This document shows positions 1 to 9,164 of a DNA stretch of 56,309 nt, one piece after another; position 1 is the stretch's first letter; each line of letters starts with the position of its first letter. Below the pieces are notes generated by a model. It worked only from the letters and a program-made list of their open reading frames with translations, had not been told where the DNA came from and ran no database searches. The position numbers and the translations under genes were made by a program. Source of the stretch: Rhodothermales bacterium (GTDB taxonomy: Bacteria; Bacteroidota; Rhodothermia; Rhodothermales; UBA10348); the NCBI GenBank assembly GCA_024711125.1, contig JANJTM010000077.1, positions 67,836 through 124,144 on the forward strand, in the 5' to 3' direction.

Positions 1-3000
1 AAGGTCTCGTTCATCCTGAAGGACTACGAGGACTACTCGAACGGGGCCGCGTACTTCTTCGACAACATGATCGAGATCTGGGCGCCGGCGCTGGATACCC
101 CGTTCCGCGGGGACCACGCCTGGCTGCGCAACGTGATCTCGCACGAATTCCTGCACATGATCCAGGTGCAGAAGACGATGAAGGCGAACCGGCGCCTTCC
201 GTTCCTCTATTTCCAGTACCTGGATTACGAGAACGTGCGGCGGCCGGACGTGCTGTACGGCTATCCGAACGTCATCGCGACGTACCCCATCCCGGTGCTG
301 AACAACCCGGCGTGGCTGGCCGAGGGCACGGCGCAGTACCAGCGCTCGGCCATGGACTATGACCGGTGGGACAGTCACCGGGACATGCTGCTGCGCACGC
401 AGGTCCTGGCCGGGCGCGAACTGAGCCTCCAGGACATGGGCGGGTTCTACTCGCACACGAGCCTCGGCCGCGAGTCGGTCTACAACCACGGGTTCGCGTT
501 CTCGCAGTACATCGCGGCGACGCGGGGCGAGGACGCCCTGCGGGCCGTGAGCGCGTCGCTCGCGAAGTGGTCGAACTGGAATTTCGAGCGCGCGGCGAAG
601 GACGCCCTCGGCATCGACGGCCAGGCCCTCTACGACGAGTGGATGGCCCACCTGCGGGCGGAATACGGGGCGCGTACGGAAGCGATCCGCGCCGCGCTCG
701 CGGAAGGGGAGACCGTGTCGGAAGCCGGATTCCTCAACGGCTATCCCCGCCTGTCGCCCGACGGCACGAAACTCGCGTGGGTGTCGAACGCGGGGCAGGA
801 CTTCAGCGCGCAGTCGATCCGGGTCATGGACCTGTCCACGGAAGGCGCGACCGGTTCGGCGGCAGGTGGCCCCGGTTCGGCGGAACGCCGCGGCGTGACC
901 CGCTTCGACGTGGGCGGCGCTCCCGACGCGGGCTACACGTGCTCCCTCGGCCATCGGCTGGTGCGCACGGGGGGCGGTGCGATCGCGTGGAAGCCCGACG
1001 GGAGGTCCATCGTGTACGCCCGCACGAACGACGACGCGGACGGGCACCTGGTCTCGGATCTCTGGGAAGTCGAGGTGGCCACGGGCCGGCGGACCCGACT
1101 GACCCGCGGCGCGCGGGCCAACGACCCCGCATGGAGCCCGGACGGGCGTTCGGTGGCGTACGTGACCCTCGGGGACGGCTCGTCGAATCTTGCCCTGCTC
1201 GACACGGCGACCGGCACGACCCGCACGCTGACGACGTTCGCCGAGGGACAGCAGGTCACCGACCCGCGCTTCGCCCCGGCCGGCGACTGGATCCACTTCG
1301 CCGTCACGGCGCGACGGGGGCGTGACCTGTGGCGCGTCCGCACGGACGGCACGGGCGCCGAAGCGGTGCTGGCGACCCCCGACGACGAGCGCACGCCGGC
1401 CGTGTCGGCCGACGGCTCGACGCTGTATTTCGCCTCGGACGCCGACGGCATCTACAACCTGTACCGCCTGGACCTGCGTGACCCGGCGGCGGGCGCCGAG
1501 CGGCTCACGAACGTGCTGGGCGGGGCCTTCGCGCCCGAGCCGGCGCCGGGCGGCGGGCTGTGGTTCGCGCGCTACGATGCCGAGGGCTTCCGCATCGCCC
1601 GGCTCGCGGGGTCGGCCGTGGCCGCAAGGCCTTCCGCGGCGCGCTACGAGCCGCCCGCGCTGATGGGCAAGCGCCTGGGCGCCGAACTGGCGCCGGGCGA
1701 CGGGGCGGTGCCCGGCGGCACGCAGGCCGGCGTCACCGCGGGCTTCGACTGGACCCGCCTCAACCGGTTCGACGATACCGATGCGCGGCCCTTCGCGGCG
1801 TCGGACCTCGCCGCCGCCCACGCGAAACAGCCGGTGCCCGTGGCACTGGGCACCGACGACGCGCAGGAAGGCGTGCTGCGCCCGTATGCCCCGGTTTTCA
1901 CCTCGTTCTCGTTCCTCCCGGTCCTTCGGCTCGACCGCTACGTGTCGCGGCGGCGCTCGACCGGGGACGTGCGCCTTCCGGACCGCACGGTAGGGGAGAC
2001 GCTGCTGCGCAATACCAAGGCGGGCGTCTACGTGGCCTCCCGCGAGGTGCTTCCCGGGCTCTCGATGTTCGGAGGGGCGCTCGTGTCGCCCGCCTCGAGG
2101 CCCTCGGAGTCGTTCTTCGATTACATGGCCCCGAGCCACCTCCTGAAGCTCGAACGGGACGTCTTCCTGCAGTTCGACTACGCGCGCGGGCTCGGGCTCC
2201 TGCCGAAGCGATGGTCGCCCCAGTTCTCGCTCGAGCTCTTCAACGTAAGCCGGAACGTGTCGAGCGGGCTCTCGATCGAGGAGTTTCCGTGCACGTCCTG
2301 TTACCCCGATACGACGCTCGCCGACCTCTCGTACAACCTCTGGGAAGTCGACCTGTCGGCCCGCTCGAAGGTCAGCCGGTCGCTCATCGTCGAGACGGCC
2401 GTGCGCTACTCGCCGTACCGCGTGACGACCGAGCGCTTCTTCTCGAAGGAACTGCGACAATCGATCCCCGAATCCTCGAGCCGGTACTTCATCGGGAGCG
2501 CGCTGAGGCTCTGGTTCTACTACGAGGCGCTCGCGCCGCACCGCCACGAGGATGTCGTGCCCGAAGGGATGCGCGTCGAGGGCGGTTTCGAGCGCGAGAA
2601 CGGTCGTCTGCTGACGCGATTCGACGTCGAGGACGGCCGGCTCGAACCGGTGTACGAGCGGAATACGTTCGTGCGGGCCGCGCTGGACGTACGCGCCGGG
2701 ATGCGGCTTTTCCGCCATGCCAAGGCGCCGCATGGACTTGCGGTGCGCGCGCGCGGAACGGCGATCCTGGGCCCGGAGGTGGACGACTTCTACAACGACT
2801 ACGTGGGCGGACTCACCGGGGCGCGCGGGTACCCATTCTACGCGCTGGGCGGCAACCGCACGGCCTGGCTGCACGCCGCGTATTCGTTTCCGATCCTGCC
2901 CGACCTGCGCCGGCAGGTCGCGTTCCTCTACCTCGACAAGGTCTACGCCCGGGTGTATGCCGACGCGGCGGCGGCGTGGTCGGGCAAATGGTCGGGATCG

Positions 3001-3219
3001 GGCGGGTTCCGCAAGGACGTCGGCGCGGAGCTGCGGTTCGGCCTGGGATCGTTCTACCTGCTGCCCACGGCGATCTTCGCGAGCGCCACGTACGGGCTCG
3101 ACGCCTTCGATTTCCAACTCGACGAGGGGTTCCTGACCCCGGACGGCCGGCCGTTCGTGCGCTACGGCCGCGAACTCCAGTGGCACGTCGGCATTCTCTT
3201 CGGGTTCGATCTCCTCTGA
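1..3219 (+). CDS. Omp85-type outer-membrane protein with metallopeptidase-like and PD40 propeller domains (5' partial)
   Basis: The frame is open from base 1, so the N-terminus and any signal peptide lie outside the window; 1072 residues are visible. Near the left edge is a gluzincin-type zinc motif, HEFLH (bases 142-156), followed by WLAEGTAQY, which could supply the third ligand. Next come at least five PD40/TolB-like propeller repeats of the SPDG type (roughly bases 720-1600). The last third is rich in alternating aromatic strands and contains GARGYPF, resembling the RGF/RGY loop motif of Omp85/BamA barrels. I infer an outer-membrane barrel carrying a peptidase-like and propeller part outside the barrel. 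Such three-part proteins occur in Bacteroidota and Gemmatimonadota; substrate and function are unknown. The peptidase could be inactive, since only the motif is seen. Confidence 0.8.
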   Translation, partial: KVSFILKDYEDYSNGAAYFFDNMIEIWAPALDTPFRGDHAWLRNVISHEFLHMIQVQKTMKANRRLPFLYFQYLDYENVRRPDVLYGYPNVIATYPIPVLNNPAWLAEGTAQYQRSAMDYDRWDSHRDMLLRTQVLAGRELSLQDMGGFYSHTSLGRESVYNHGFAFSQYIAATRGEDALRAVSASLAKWSNWNFERAAKDALGIDGQALYDEWMAHLRAEYGARTEAIRAALAEGETVSEAGFLNGYPRLSPDGTKLAWVSNAGQDFSAQSIRVMDLSTEGATGSAAGGPGSAERRGVTRFDVGGAPDAGYTCSLGHRLVRTGGGAIAWKPDGRSIVYARTNDDADGHLVSDLWEVEVATGRRTRLTRGARANDPAWSPDGRSVAYVTLGDGSSNLALLDTATGTTRTLTTFAEGQQVTDPRFAPAGDWIHFAVTARRGRDLWRVRTDGTGAEAVLATPDDERTPAVSADGSTLYFASDADGIYNLYRLDLRDPAAGAERLTNVLGGAFAPEPAPGGGLWFARYDAEGFRIARLAGSAVAARPSAARYEPPALMGKRLGAELAPGDGAVPGGTQAGVTAGFDWTRLNRFDDTDARPFAASDLAAAHAKQPVPVALGTDDAQEGVLRPYAPVFTSFSFLPVLRLDRYVSRRRSTGDVRLPDRTVGETLLRNTKAGVYVASREVLPGLSMFGGALVSPASRPSESFFDYMAPSHLLKLERDVFLQFDYARGLGLLPKRWSPQFSLELFNVSRNVSSGLSIEEFPCTSCYPDTTLADLSYNLWEVDLSARSKVSRSLIVETAVRYSPYRVTTERFFSKELRQSIPESSSRYFIGSALRLWFYYEALAPHRHEDVVPEGMRVEGGFERENGRLLTRFDVEDGRLEPVYERNTFVRAALDVRAGMRLFRHAKAPHGLAVRARGTAILGPEVDDFYNDYVGGLTGARGYPFYALGGNRTAWLHAAYSFPILPDLRRQVAFLYLDKVYARVYADAAAAWSGKWSGSGGFRKDVGAELRFGLGSFYLLPTAIFASATYGLDAFDFQLDEGFLTPDGRPFVRYGRELQWHVGILFGFDLL

Positions 3220-3253
3220 CCCCAGCCGGCGGCGGTGCCGTCGCCGTTTCGAT

Positions 3254-3934
3254 ATGGATCCAACACTCGTGATGGCCGCCGCCGTGGTGATGCTCGCGGT
3301 CGGCGTCTCCTTCCTCTATGTGCTGCTCGGCAAGCGCCCGGGATATCGCCCGGCCGACGCGATGGAGTGGATCGGCGCGCTGCTTTCGGTAGCGCTCGTG
3401 GCCTCAGCCGCCCTGCTGCTCGTGCTGGCCTTCCGCCAGGCCGGTACTCCGTCGGCGGCATCGGCGGTGCTCGTCGCCCCCGGCGCGTCCCGGCCCGAGA
3501 TCCAGGATCTGACGATGGACACCCCGGCCGAGCCGTTCCCTTTCCGACGGGTCGATGACGGGGTGCGCAGTTCGCTCGACAGTCTCAAGGGCAAGGTCGT
3601 GCTCGCCAATTTCTGGGCCACCTGGTGCGGGCCCTGCCTCACCGAGATCCCGGAACTGAACCGCCTGCAGCAGAAGTATGCCGACCGCGGACTGGTCGTG
3701 CTGTCGATCTCGGACGAGGATCCGGCGACGCTGACCGCCTTCGACGAGAGTTTCGGGCTCGAGACGCTCAGCGTCCAGGTGCCGCCCGGACAGCGACTGC
3801 CGGCCCCCTTCACGACCGCCTTCGAGGTGCGTCCCACCTCGTTCGTGATCGACCGGGAGGGGCGGGTGCGCCGGTTCGTGCTCGGAGCCCGCTCGTACGA
3901 GAACTTCGAGCGCATGATCGCGCCGCATCTCTGA
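3254..3934 (+). CDS. TlpA/ResA-like membrane-anchored thiol-disulfide oxidoreductase
   Basis: 226 residues. Two hydrophobic segments (about residues 5-26 and 38-60) tether a thioredoxin-fold domain on the outer side of the membrane. The active site is WCGPC at residues 124-128 within the usual TlpA context (ANFWATWCGPC). A later PTSFVID stretch supplies the cis-Pro loop. The family reduces or exchanges disulfides in the periplasm, for example during cytochrome c maturation or as a response to oxidation. The partner here is unknown. The gene is separated by 4 nt from the next gene and is probably co-transcribed with it. The two-helix N-terminus resembles other TlpA proteins from this bacterial group more than a simple signal peptide. 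Confidence 0.9.
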   Translation: MDPTLVMAAAVVMLAVGVSFLYVLLGKRPGYRPADAMEWIGALLSVALVASAALLLVLAFRQAGTPSAASAVLVAPGASRPEIQDLTMDTPAEPFPFRRVDDGVRSSLDSLKGKVVLANFWATWCGPCLTEIPELNRLQQKYADRGLVVLSISDEDPATLTAFDESFGLETLSVQVPPGQRLPAPFTTAFEVRPTSFVIDREGRVRRFVLGARSYENFERMIAPHL

Positions 3935-3938
3935 TTCC

Positions 3939-4934
3939 ATGCCCAACCGCATCCTGTTCGTCGCCCTGCTGATCGTCGTGGCGCCGCTGGAAGCCGGCGC
4001 CGCCGGGTCGGCCTCCCATGCGCCGGCTGACACGCTCGAAACGCCGCGTGTCGCGGTCCGGAGGGCCCTGCTGGCCCCGGCGGCGGATCCGCATGCGTGG
4101 GCCGTCGTGTCCGGGCAGCGTGCGGAACGTTCGATTCCGCTCGCTTTCGGGCTGTCGGCGGTACTGCCCGGCGCGGGACAGGCGTACAACCGCTCGTGGG
4201 TCAAGGCGGGTGTGGCCGTCGCGCTCGAGGCGGCGGTCTGGACGATCTGGGCGACGCGAACCGCCGACGGGGAGCAGGCCGAACGAGACGTCTTCGAATT
4301 CGCGCATGCCCGTTGGAGTCCCTCGCGGTACGCGGCGTGGTTGAACGATTACGTGCAGTACCTGGCCGAAACGGACGGCCACTCGGTCAGCGCGCCGCCG
4401 GCCGATGCACCGACCGACATCGATTTCACGCGGCCTGCCGCCTGGACCGACGCGCAGCGGCTCACGGTGGACCGGTTCTTCCGACAGATCCAGGCCATCG
4501 AGCGGCAGGTCTACCATCCCGAGACCGGAGCCACGTTCTCGCACCAGCTGCCGTTCTTCGGCGAGCAGCAGTACTACGAGCTGATAGGGAAGTACTTCCA
4601 GTTCGCGCCCGGCTGGGACGATTATGCCGCGTGGCGGGACGACCAGGGGGCGTTCACCCAGGCCATCGATCCCGAGCACACGGGCCCCGGCAATACGAAA
4701 CCCAACGTCTCGGAGACCTTTCGCCGGTACGCGCGCGAACACGCCCACTCGCAGGACCTGCTGCGTTCGGCGCGCCAGGTCTCCATGTTCGTCATCGTGA
4801 ACCATCTGCTCGCCGCGGTCGATGCCGCCGTGACGGCAAAGCTGCACAACGACCGCCTGTCGGTGCGCACCGCGGTGGGACGCGGACCGGACGGGGGCGC
4901 GCAGCCCACCGCGGCCGTCGCGCTGCGGTTCTGA
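3939..4934 (+). CDS. DUF5683-like secreted/membrane protein
   Basis: 331 residues with a clear N-terminal signal sequence (hydrophobic core at about residues 5-22 ending AGA). A glycine-rich hairpin motif, LPGAGQAYNRSWVKAG (about residues 75-90), begins a hydrophobic segment and is the hallmark of DUF5683-type proteins, which carry small membrane hairpins. The middle is rich in Tyr, Trp and Arg and is probably periplasmic; a second hydrophobic stretch near residue 285 (SMFVIVNHLLAAVDAAV) would return to the membrane. Function is not known. It is flanked by tightly spaced genes on the same strand (4 nt upstream, 7 nt downstream), so it sits in an operon with the TlpA-like and DUF92 genes. Confidence 0.75.
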   Translation: MPNRILFVALLIVVAPLEAGAAGSASHAPADTLETPRVAVRRALLAPAADPHAWAVVSGQRAERSIPLAFGLSAVLPGAGQAYNRSWVKAGVAVALEAAVWTIWATRTADGEQAERDVFEFAHARWSPSRYAAWLNDYVQYLAETDGHSVSAPPADAPTDIDFTRPAAWTDAQRLTVDRFFRQIQAIERQVYHPETGATFSHQLPFFGEQQYYELIGKYFQFAPGWDDYAAWRDDQGAFTQAIDPEHTGPGNTKPNVSETFRRYAREHAHSQDLLRSARQVSMFVIVNHLLAAVDAAVTAKLHNDRLSVRTAVGRGPDGGAQPTAAVALRF

Positions 4935-4941
4935 GACGCGC

Positions 4942-6396
4942 ATGACGCCCGGCGACTGGAGCATCCTGCCGTGGGTCCTGCTGTACCTCGCGGTCGTCCT
5001 GGGGGCTTCGGAAGTGATGCATTCGGTCGGTGCGTGGTCGTCGACCACCGCTCGGAGGGGGGTGCACCTCGCCGTGGGGTCCGCGGCGGCCGCCGCCCCG
5101 GTCGTTTTCGATACGGCGTGGCCGTTGCTGGTGCTTGCGGCGATCTTCGTGCCGTTCAACCTCGTCGCCGGTCGCCGCCGGTGGCTGCGCGGCATGCACG
5201 ACGTCGCGCGCCGCACCGACGGCACCGCCACCTTCGCCCTGGCCGTGCTGTTCGCCGCCTGGGCCGCCTGGATGCTCGATCCCGCGCGGGTTCCGGCCAT
5301 GCAGGCGGCGCTCGTGGTCCTGGCGCTCGGGGATCCGCTGGCCGCGTGGGTGGGCGAGCGCCGGGGCGGACGCACCCGGTACCGCGCCGGGGGTGACGAG
5401 CGTTCCCTGGTCGGATCGGCGGTATTCTTCGCGGTCGCCCTGGTCGGAATCGGGGGCACCTCGGTCGTCACCGGATTCCCGGTGGGCGTGTCCGCACCGG
5501 CCACGATCGCCCTCGTCGTGGCCGCGGCGTTCTGGGCCACCGTGGCCGAGGCCGTCGGTCGATCGGGTTGGGACAATCTGTGGATCGTCGTGGCGATCGT
5601 CTTCCTCGTGGGGTTCGTTCCGGAGGATCCCCGCGCGTTGGCCCGTCTGCTGGCGGCCACGCCGGTATCCCTCGCGCTTGCCGCGACGACCCTGAGGCTG
5701 CGCCTCCTCGACGCGGGCGGAGCCTGGGGAGCGGCCCTGCTCTGCCTCACGATCATCCTGTTCGGCGGTTGGGGTCTGTTGCTGCCCGGCGCTGCTTTCT
5801 TCGTGCTGTCGAGCCTGCTCTCCCGGGTCGGGCGCGGCGTCAAGGACGGCCTCGCGGTGCGCCCGGAAAAGTCCGGTCCGCGGGACCTCGTCCAGGTGGC
5901 GGCCAACGGGGGCGTGGCGTGGCTCGTGCTCGCCGCGGGCGTGCTCGCGGGCGACGTGGGGCAGGGCTGGGTCGTCGCGTCCTTCTGCGGCGCATTCGCC
6001 GCCGCGGCCGCCGACACGTGGTCCACCGAGATCGGAAGCCTGTGGGGCCGGTCGCCGCGCCTGGTGACGACGGGCCGCCGCGTCGAAGCCGGAACGTCGG
6101 GCGCCGTCACGCTGACGGGCCTCGTGGCGTCGGTCGCCGGTTCGGCGAGCGTCGCCGGCGTATCGTGGCTGCTCGGCGCCCCGTTCATCGCGATCCTCGC
6201 GGCGGGCGTTGCCGGCGGCCTCGTCGACAGCCTGGCCGGCGCTCTGCTCCAGGGCGCGTGGCCTGGCGAGGGGTCCCTGGCGGAGGCGAGGCAGGCGGGA
6301 ACGGCCCCGGTCAAGGGCCTTGCCTGGGTCGACAACGACACGGTGAACTTGCTTTGCACCGCCGCGGGTGCCATCTTGGCGGCGGCCCTGGCCTGA
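4942..6396 (+). CDS. Fused CTP-dependent isoprenol kinase-like and DUF92 (VTE6-like) membrane protein
   Basis: 484 residues, almost entirely hydrophobic helices. The N-terminal half resembles the dolichol/phytol kinase family: about eight helices with a GDPLAAWVGERRGG motif followed by a basic loop and the conserved SLVGSAVFF stretch. The C-terminal half (from about residue 250) matches DUF92/TMEM19: DTWSTEIGSLWGR, TTGRRVEAGTSGAV and GGLVDSLAGALLQG are recognisable. In plants VTE5 phosphorylates phytol and VTE6, a DUF92 protein, phosphorylates phytyl phosphate. A fusion of the two would plausibly carry a prenyl alcohol to the diphosphate in one polypeptide. That activity is inferred; the substrate (phytol, farnesol, geranylgeraniol) cannot be read from sequence. 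Confidence 0.8.
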   Translation: MTPGDWSILPWVLLYLAVVLGASEVMHSVGAWSSTTARRGVHLAVGSAAAAAPVVFDTAWPLLVLAAIFVPFNLVAGRRRWLRGMHDVARRTDGTATFALAVLFAAWAAWMLDPARVPAMQAALVVLALGDPLAAWVGERRGGRTRYRAGGDERSLVGSAVFFAVALVGIGGTSVVTGFPVGVSAPATIALVVAAAFWATVAEAVGRSGWDNLWIVVAIVFLVGFVPEDPRALARLLAATPVSLALAATTLRLRLLDAGGAWGAALLCLTIILFGGWGLLLPGAAFFVLSSLLSRVGRGVKDGLAVRPEKSGPRDLVQVAANGGVAWLVLAAGVLAGDVGQGWVVASFCGAFAAAAADTWSTEIGSLWGRSPRLVTTGRRVEAGTSGAVTLTGLVASVAGSASVAGVSWLLGAPFIAILAAGVAGGLVDSLAGALLQGAWPGEGSLAEARQAGTAPVKGLAWVDNDTVNLLCTAAGAILAAALA

Positions 6397-6482
6397 AAAG
6401 ACCTCGCGCCCTGCGTCTCGCCTTGGTTTGCGTGCTTCAGCGGGTGGGCCGATTCCGATCACCTCTTGCCCCGACCCGCGCC

Positions 6483-7769
6483 ATGCCCTGGTACCGCAAG
6501 CTGCACTGGCAGATCATCCTCGGCCTCGTTCTCGGCCTCGCGTTCGGAATTCTCGCCGCCGCCAACGGATGGAGCGGGTTCACGAACGACTGGATCGCGC
6601 CGTGGGGTACGATCTTCATCAACCTGCTCAAGCTGATCGCGGTCCCGCTGATCCTCGCCTCGCTGATCACCGGGGTGTCGTCGCTCAAGGACCTCCGCGC
6701 CCTGTCCCGGATCGGCGGCAAGACGGTCGGGCTGTACCTCGTGACGACCGCGACGGCCATCGTGATCGGCCTGGTGGTGGTCAACGTCATGCGTCCCGGC
6801 GACACGGTGCCCGACTCCATGCGCGAGCAGCTGCAGGCGACGTACGAGACCGTCGCCGAAGAGCGGGCCGAGACGGCGCTGGCCATGGACCGCGGGCCGC
6901 TGCAGGCCTTCGTGGACATGGTGCCGGAGAACTTCTTCGGCGCCGCCTCGAACAACCGGAACATGCTCCAGGTGGTATTCTTCGCCATTTTCGCGGGAAT
7001 CGGGTTGTTGATGATCCCGCGCCGGACGGCGCAACCGCTGATCACGTTCTTCTCGAGCCTGAACGACCTGATCATCAAGATGGTCGAGATCATCATGGTC
7101 GTGGCGCCGGTCGGCGTCTTCGCATTGATCGCGGGCACGATAACGACCATCGCCCAGGACAATCTCGACCAGGTGGTGGAACTGCTGGCGGCGCTCGGCT
7201 ACTACTGCCTCGCGGTGGTGCTGGCGCTGGGCATCCAGACGGCGGTCGTGTTTCCGCTCATGATCCGGACGCTGACGCCCATGCGGCTGGGGGCCTTCTT
7301 CTCGAACATCGCGCCCGTCCAGCTGCTCGCGTTCTCGACGTCCTCCAGCGGCGCGACCCTGCCCGTCACGATGGAGGTCACCGAAAAACGGATCGGGGTT
7401 TCGGAAGAGGTGTGTTCGTTCGCGCTTCCGCTGGGGGCGACGATCAACATGAACGGCACGGCACTCTACCAGGCCGTGGCGGCGGTATTCATCGCCCAGA
7501 CGCTGGGCATGGGTCTCGATGTGGGCGCCCAGGCCATGATCGTGCTCACCGCGACGCTGGCCGCGATCGGGACGGCATCGGTCCCCAGCGCGGGTATCGT
7601 GACGTTGGTGGTCATCCTGGAATCGGTCGGAGTGCCGTCGGCGGGCATCGCGCTGATCTTCGGGGTGGATCGGATCCTCGACATGACGCGCACGGTCACC
7701 AACGTCACGGGCGACATCGTCGTGGCGACGGTCGTGGCCTCCAGCGAGGGGCAGCTGCGGGCCGTCTGA
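6483..7769 (+). CDS. Dicarboxylate/amino acid:cation symporter, SLC1/DAACS family (tandem copy 1)
   Basis: 428 residues from ATG 6483; the frame is open much further upstream but only as a shadow of the DUF92 gene. SLC1-family signatures are present: the serine-rich hairpin STSSSGATLPVT (HP1) and NMNGTALYQAV in helix 7, the usual NMDGT motif with Asn for Asp. Members (GltP, GltPh, DctA) co-transport glutamate, aspartate or C4-dicarboxylates with Na+ or H+ as trimeric elevator transporters in the inner membrane. The next gene is a close paralogue with the same N-terminus (MPWYRKLHWQIILGL), showing a tandem duplication. Substrate is not predictable here. Confidence 0.93.
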   Translation: MPWYRKLHWQIILGLVLGLAFGILAAANGWSGFTNDWIAPWGTIFINLLKLIAVPLILASLITGVSSLKDLRALSRIGGKTVGLYLVTTATAIVIGLVVVNVMRPGDTVPDSMREQLQATYETVAEERAETALAMDRGPLQAFVDMVPENFFGAASNNRNMLQVVFFAIFAGIGLLMIPRRTAQPLITFFSSLNDLIIKMVEIIMVVAPVGVFALIAGTITTIAQDNLDQVVELLAALGYYCLAVVLALGIQTAVVFPLMIRTLTPMRLGAFFSNIAPVQLLAFSTSSSGATLPVTMEVTEKRIGVSEEVCSFALPLGATINMNGTALYQAVAAVFIAQTLGMGLDVGAQAMIVLTATLAAIGTASVPSAGIVTLVVILESVGVPSAGIALIFGVDRILDMTRTVTNVTGDIVVATVVASSEGQLRAV

Positions 7770-7810
7770 GCGGGCCGGGAAAAATGGCCGTTCGCGGATG
7801 CCTCGGCGTA

Positions 7811-7841
7811 TTGACTTGCAGCGGGGCCGGGACCAACTTGC
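7811..7841 (+). promoter_or_regulatory. Possible promoter for the second SLC1 symporter
   Basis: In the 105-nt gap between the two symporter genes, TTG (7811-7813, in TTGACTTG) stands 20 nt before CAACTTGC (7834-7841), a weak fit to the Bacteroidota -33/-7 form. A start near 7847 would give a leader of roughly 28 nt. The -7 element lacks the initial T, so this is tentative. Confidence 0.3.
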
Positions 7842-7874
7842 GCCCGCATTTTTTCGCGGCGCGGCCGCACCCCC

Positions 7875-9164
7875 ATGCCCTGGTACCGCAAGCTTCACTG
7901 GCAGATCATCCTGGGCCTGGTTTCGGGCCTCGTATTCGGCATCGTCGCGGCTGCCAACGGGTGGGGCGAGTTCATCCGCGATTGGGTGGCGCCCTTCGGC
8001 ACCATCTTCATGAACCTGCTCAAGCTGATCGCGGTGCCGCTGATCCTGGCCTCGCTGATCACCGGGGTCGCGTCGCTCGGGGACGTGCGCAAGCTGTCCC
8101 GGATCGGCGGCAAGACGATCGGGCTCTACGTGGGAACGACGGCGATAGCGATCGTCATCGGGCTCCTGGTCGTCAACCTCCTGCAGCCCGGTGAGACCGT
8201 TCCGCCCGAGATGAGGGACCGCCTGCAGACGATGTACCAGGGAGAGGCCGCCGCGCGGGCCGAGTCGGCCGCCGCGCTCGAGCGCGGGCCGCTCCAGCCG
8301 ATCGTCGACATGGTGCCCGAGAACATCTTCGGCGCCGCGTCGAGCAACCGGAACATGCTCCAGGTGGTGTTCTTTGCCATTTTCGCCGGCATCGGACTCC
8401 TGATGGTGCCCCGGAAGACCGCCGAGCCGCTCATCACCTTCTTCTCGAGCGTGAACGATCTCATCATCAAGATGACCGAGATCATCATGAAGGGGGCGCC
8501 CTACGGCGTGTTCGCACTCATCGCCGCGACGATCACCTCCATCGCGCAGGACAACCTGCAGCAGGTCGTGGAGCTGCTCGCCGCGCTGGGGTACTACTGT
8601 CTCGCGGTCGTGGGGGCACTGGTGGTCCATTCGGCCATCGTGTACCCGATCATGCTCAGGACCTGGACACCCTACAAGGTCGGCGCGTTCTTTTCGCGTC
8701 TCGCCCCGGTGCAGCTGCTGGCCTTCTCGACCTCCTCGAGCAACGCTACGTTGCCCGTGACGATGGACATCGCCGAGAAGCAGCTCGGCATCTCCGAGGA
8801 GGTCTCTTCCTTCGCGCTTCCGCTCGGCGCGACGATCAACATGAACGGAACGGCGCTCTACCAGGCCGTGGCCGCGGTCTTCATCGCACAGACGCTCGGC
8901 ATGAACCTCGATCTCGTCGCGCAGGCGACGATCGTCCTGACGGCTACGCTCGCCGCCATCGGCACGGCCGGGGTGCCCAGCGCCGGCATCGTCACGCTCG
9001 TGGTGATCCTGGAGACCGTCGGGGTCCCCAGCGCGGGTATCGCGCTGATCTTCGGCGTGGACCGCATCCTCGACATGATCCGTACCGTCGTCAACGTCAC
9101 CGGAGACGTGGTCACCGCCACCGTCGTCGCGGCTACCGAGGGCCAGCTGGAGATGCCCGCCTGA
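7875..9164 (+). CDS. Dicarboxylate/amino acid:cation symporter, SLC1/DAACS family (tandem copy 2)
   Basis: 429 residues, closely similar to the gene immediately upstream over its whole length, including STSSSNATLPVT (HP1) and NMNGTALYQAV (helix 7). Most differences fall in the extracellular loop after helix 3 (about residues 110-145) and at some core positions such as SSGAT to SSNAT, which lies in the substrate-binding hairpin. The pair therefore probably arose by tandem duplication and may have diverged in substrate preference; that is an inference. The start ATG 7875 aligns exactly with the paralogue's start. No gene follows on this strand until 9634. Confidence 0.93.
   Translation: MPWYRKLHWQIILGLVSGLVFGIVAAANGWGEFIRDWVAPFGTIFMNLLKLIAVPLILASLITGVASLGDVRKLSRIGGKTIGLYVGTTAIAIVIGLLVVNLLQPGETVPPEMRDRLQTMYQGEAAARAESAAALERGPLQPIVDMVPENIFGAASSNRNMLQVVFFAIFAGIGLLMVPRKTAEPLITFFSSVNDLIIKMTEIIMKGAPYGVFALIAATITSIAQDNLQQVVELLAALGYYCLAVVGALVVHSAIVYPIMLRTWTPYKVGAFFSRLAPVQLLAFSTSSSNATLPVTMDIAEKQLGISEEVSSFALPLGATINMNGTALYQAVAAVFIAQTLGMNLDLVAQATIVLTATLAAIGTAGVPSAGIVTLVVILETVGVPSAGIALIFGVDRILDMIRTVVNVTGDVVTATVVAATEGQLEMPA

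Noticed and set aside
3810-6374. Minus-strand frame of 854 codons opposite the DUF5683-like and DUF92 genes
   Set aside because: Arg/Pro/Ala/Thr-rich low-complexity translation typical of an antisense frame in high-G+C DNA; the plus-strand genes have recognisable domains.
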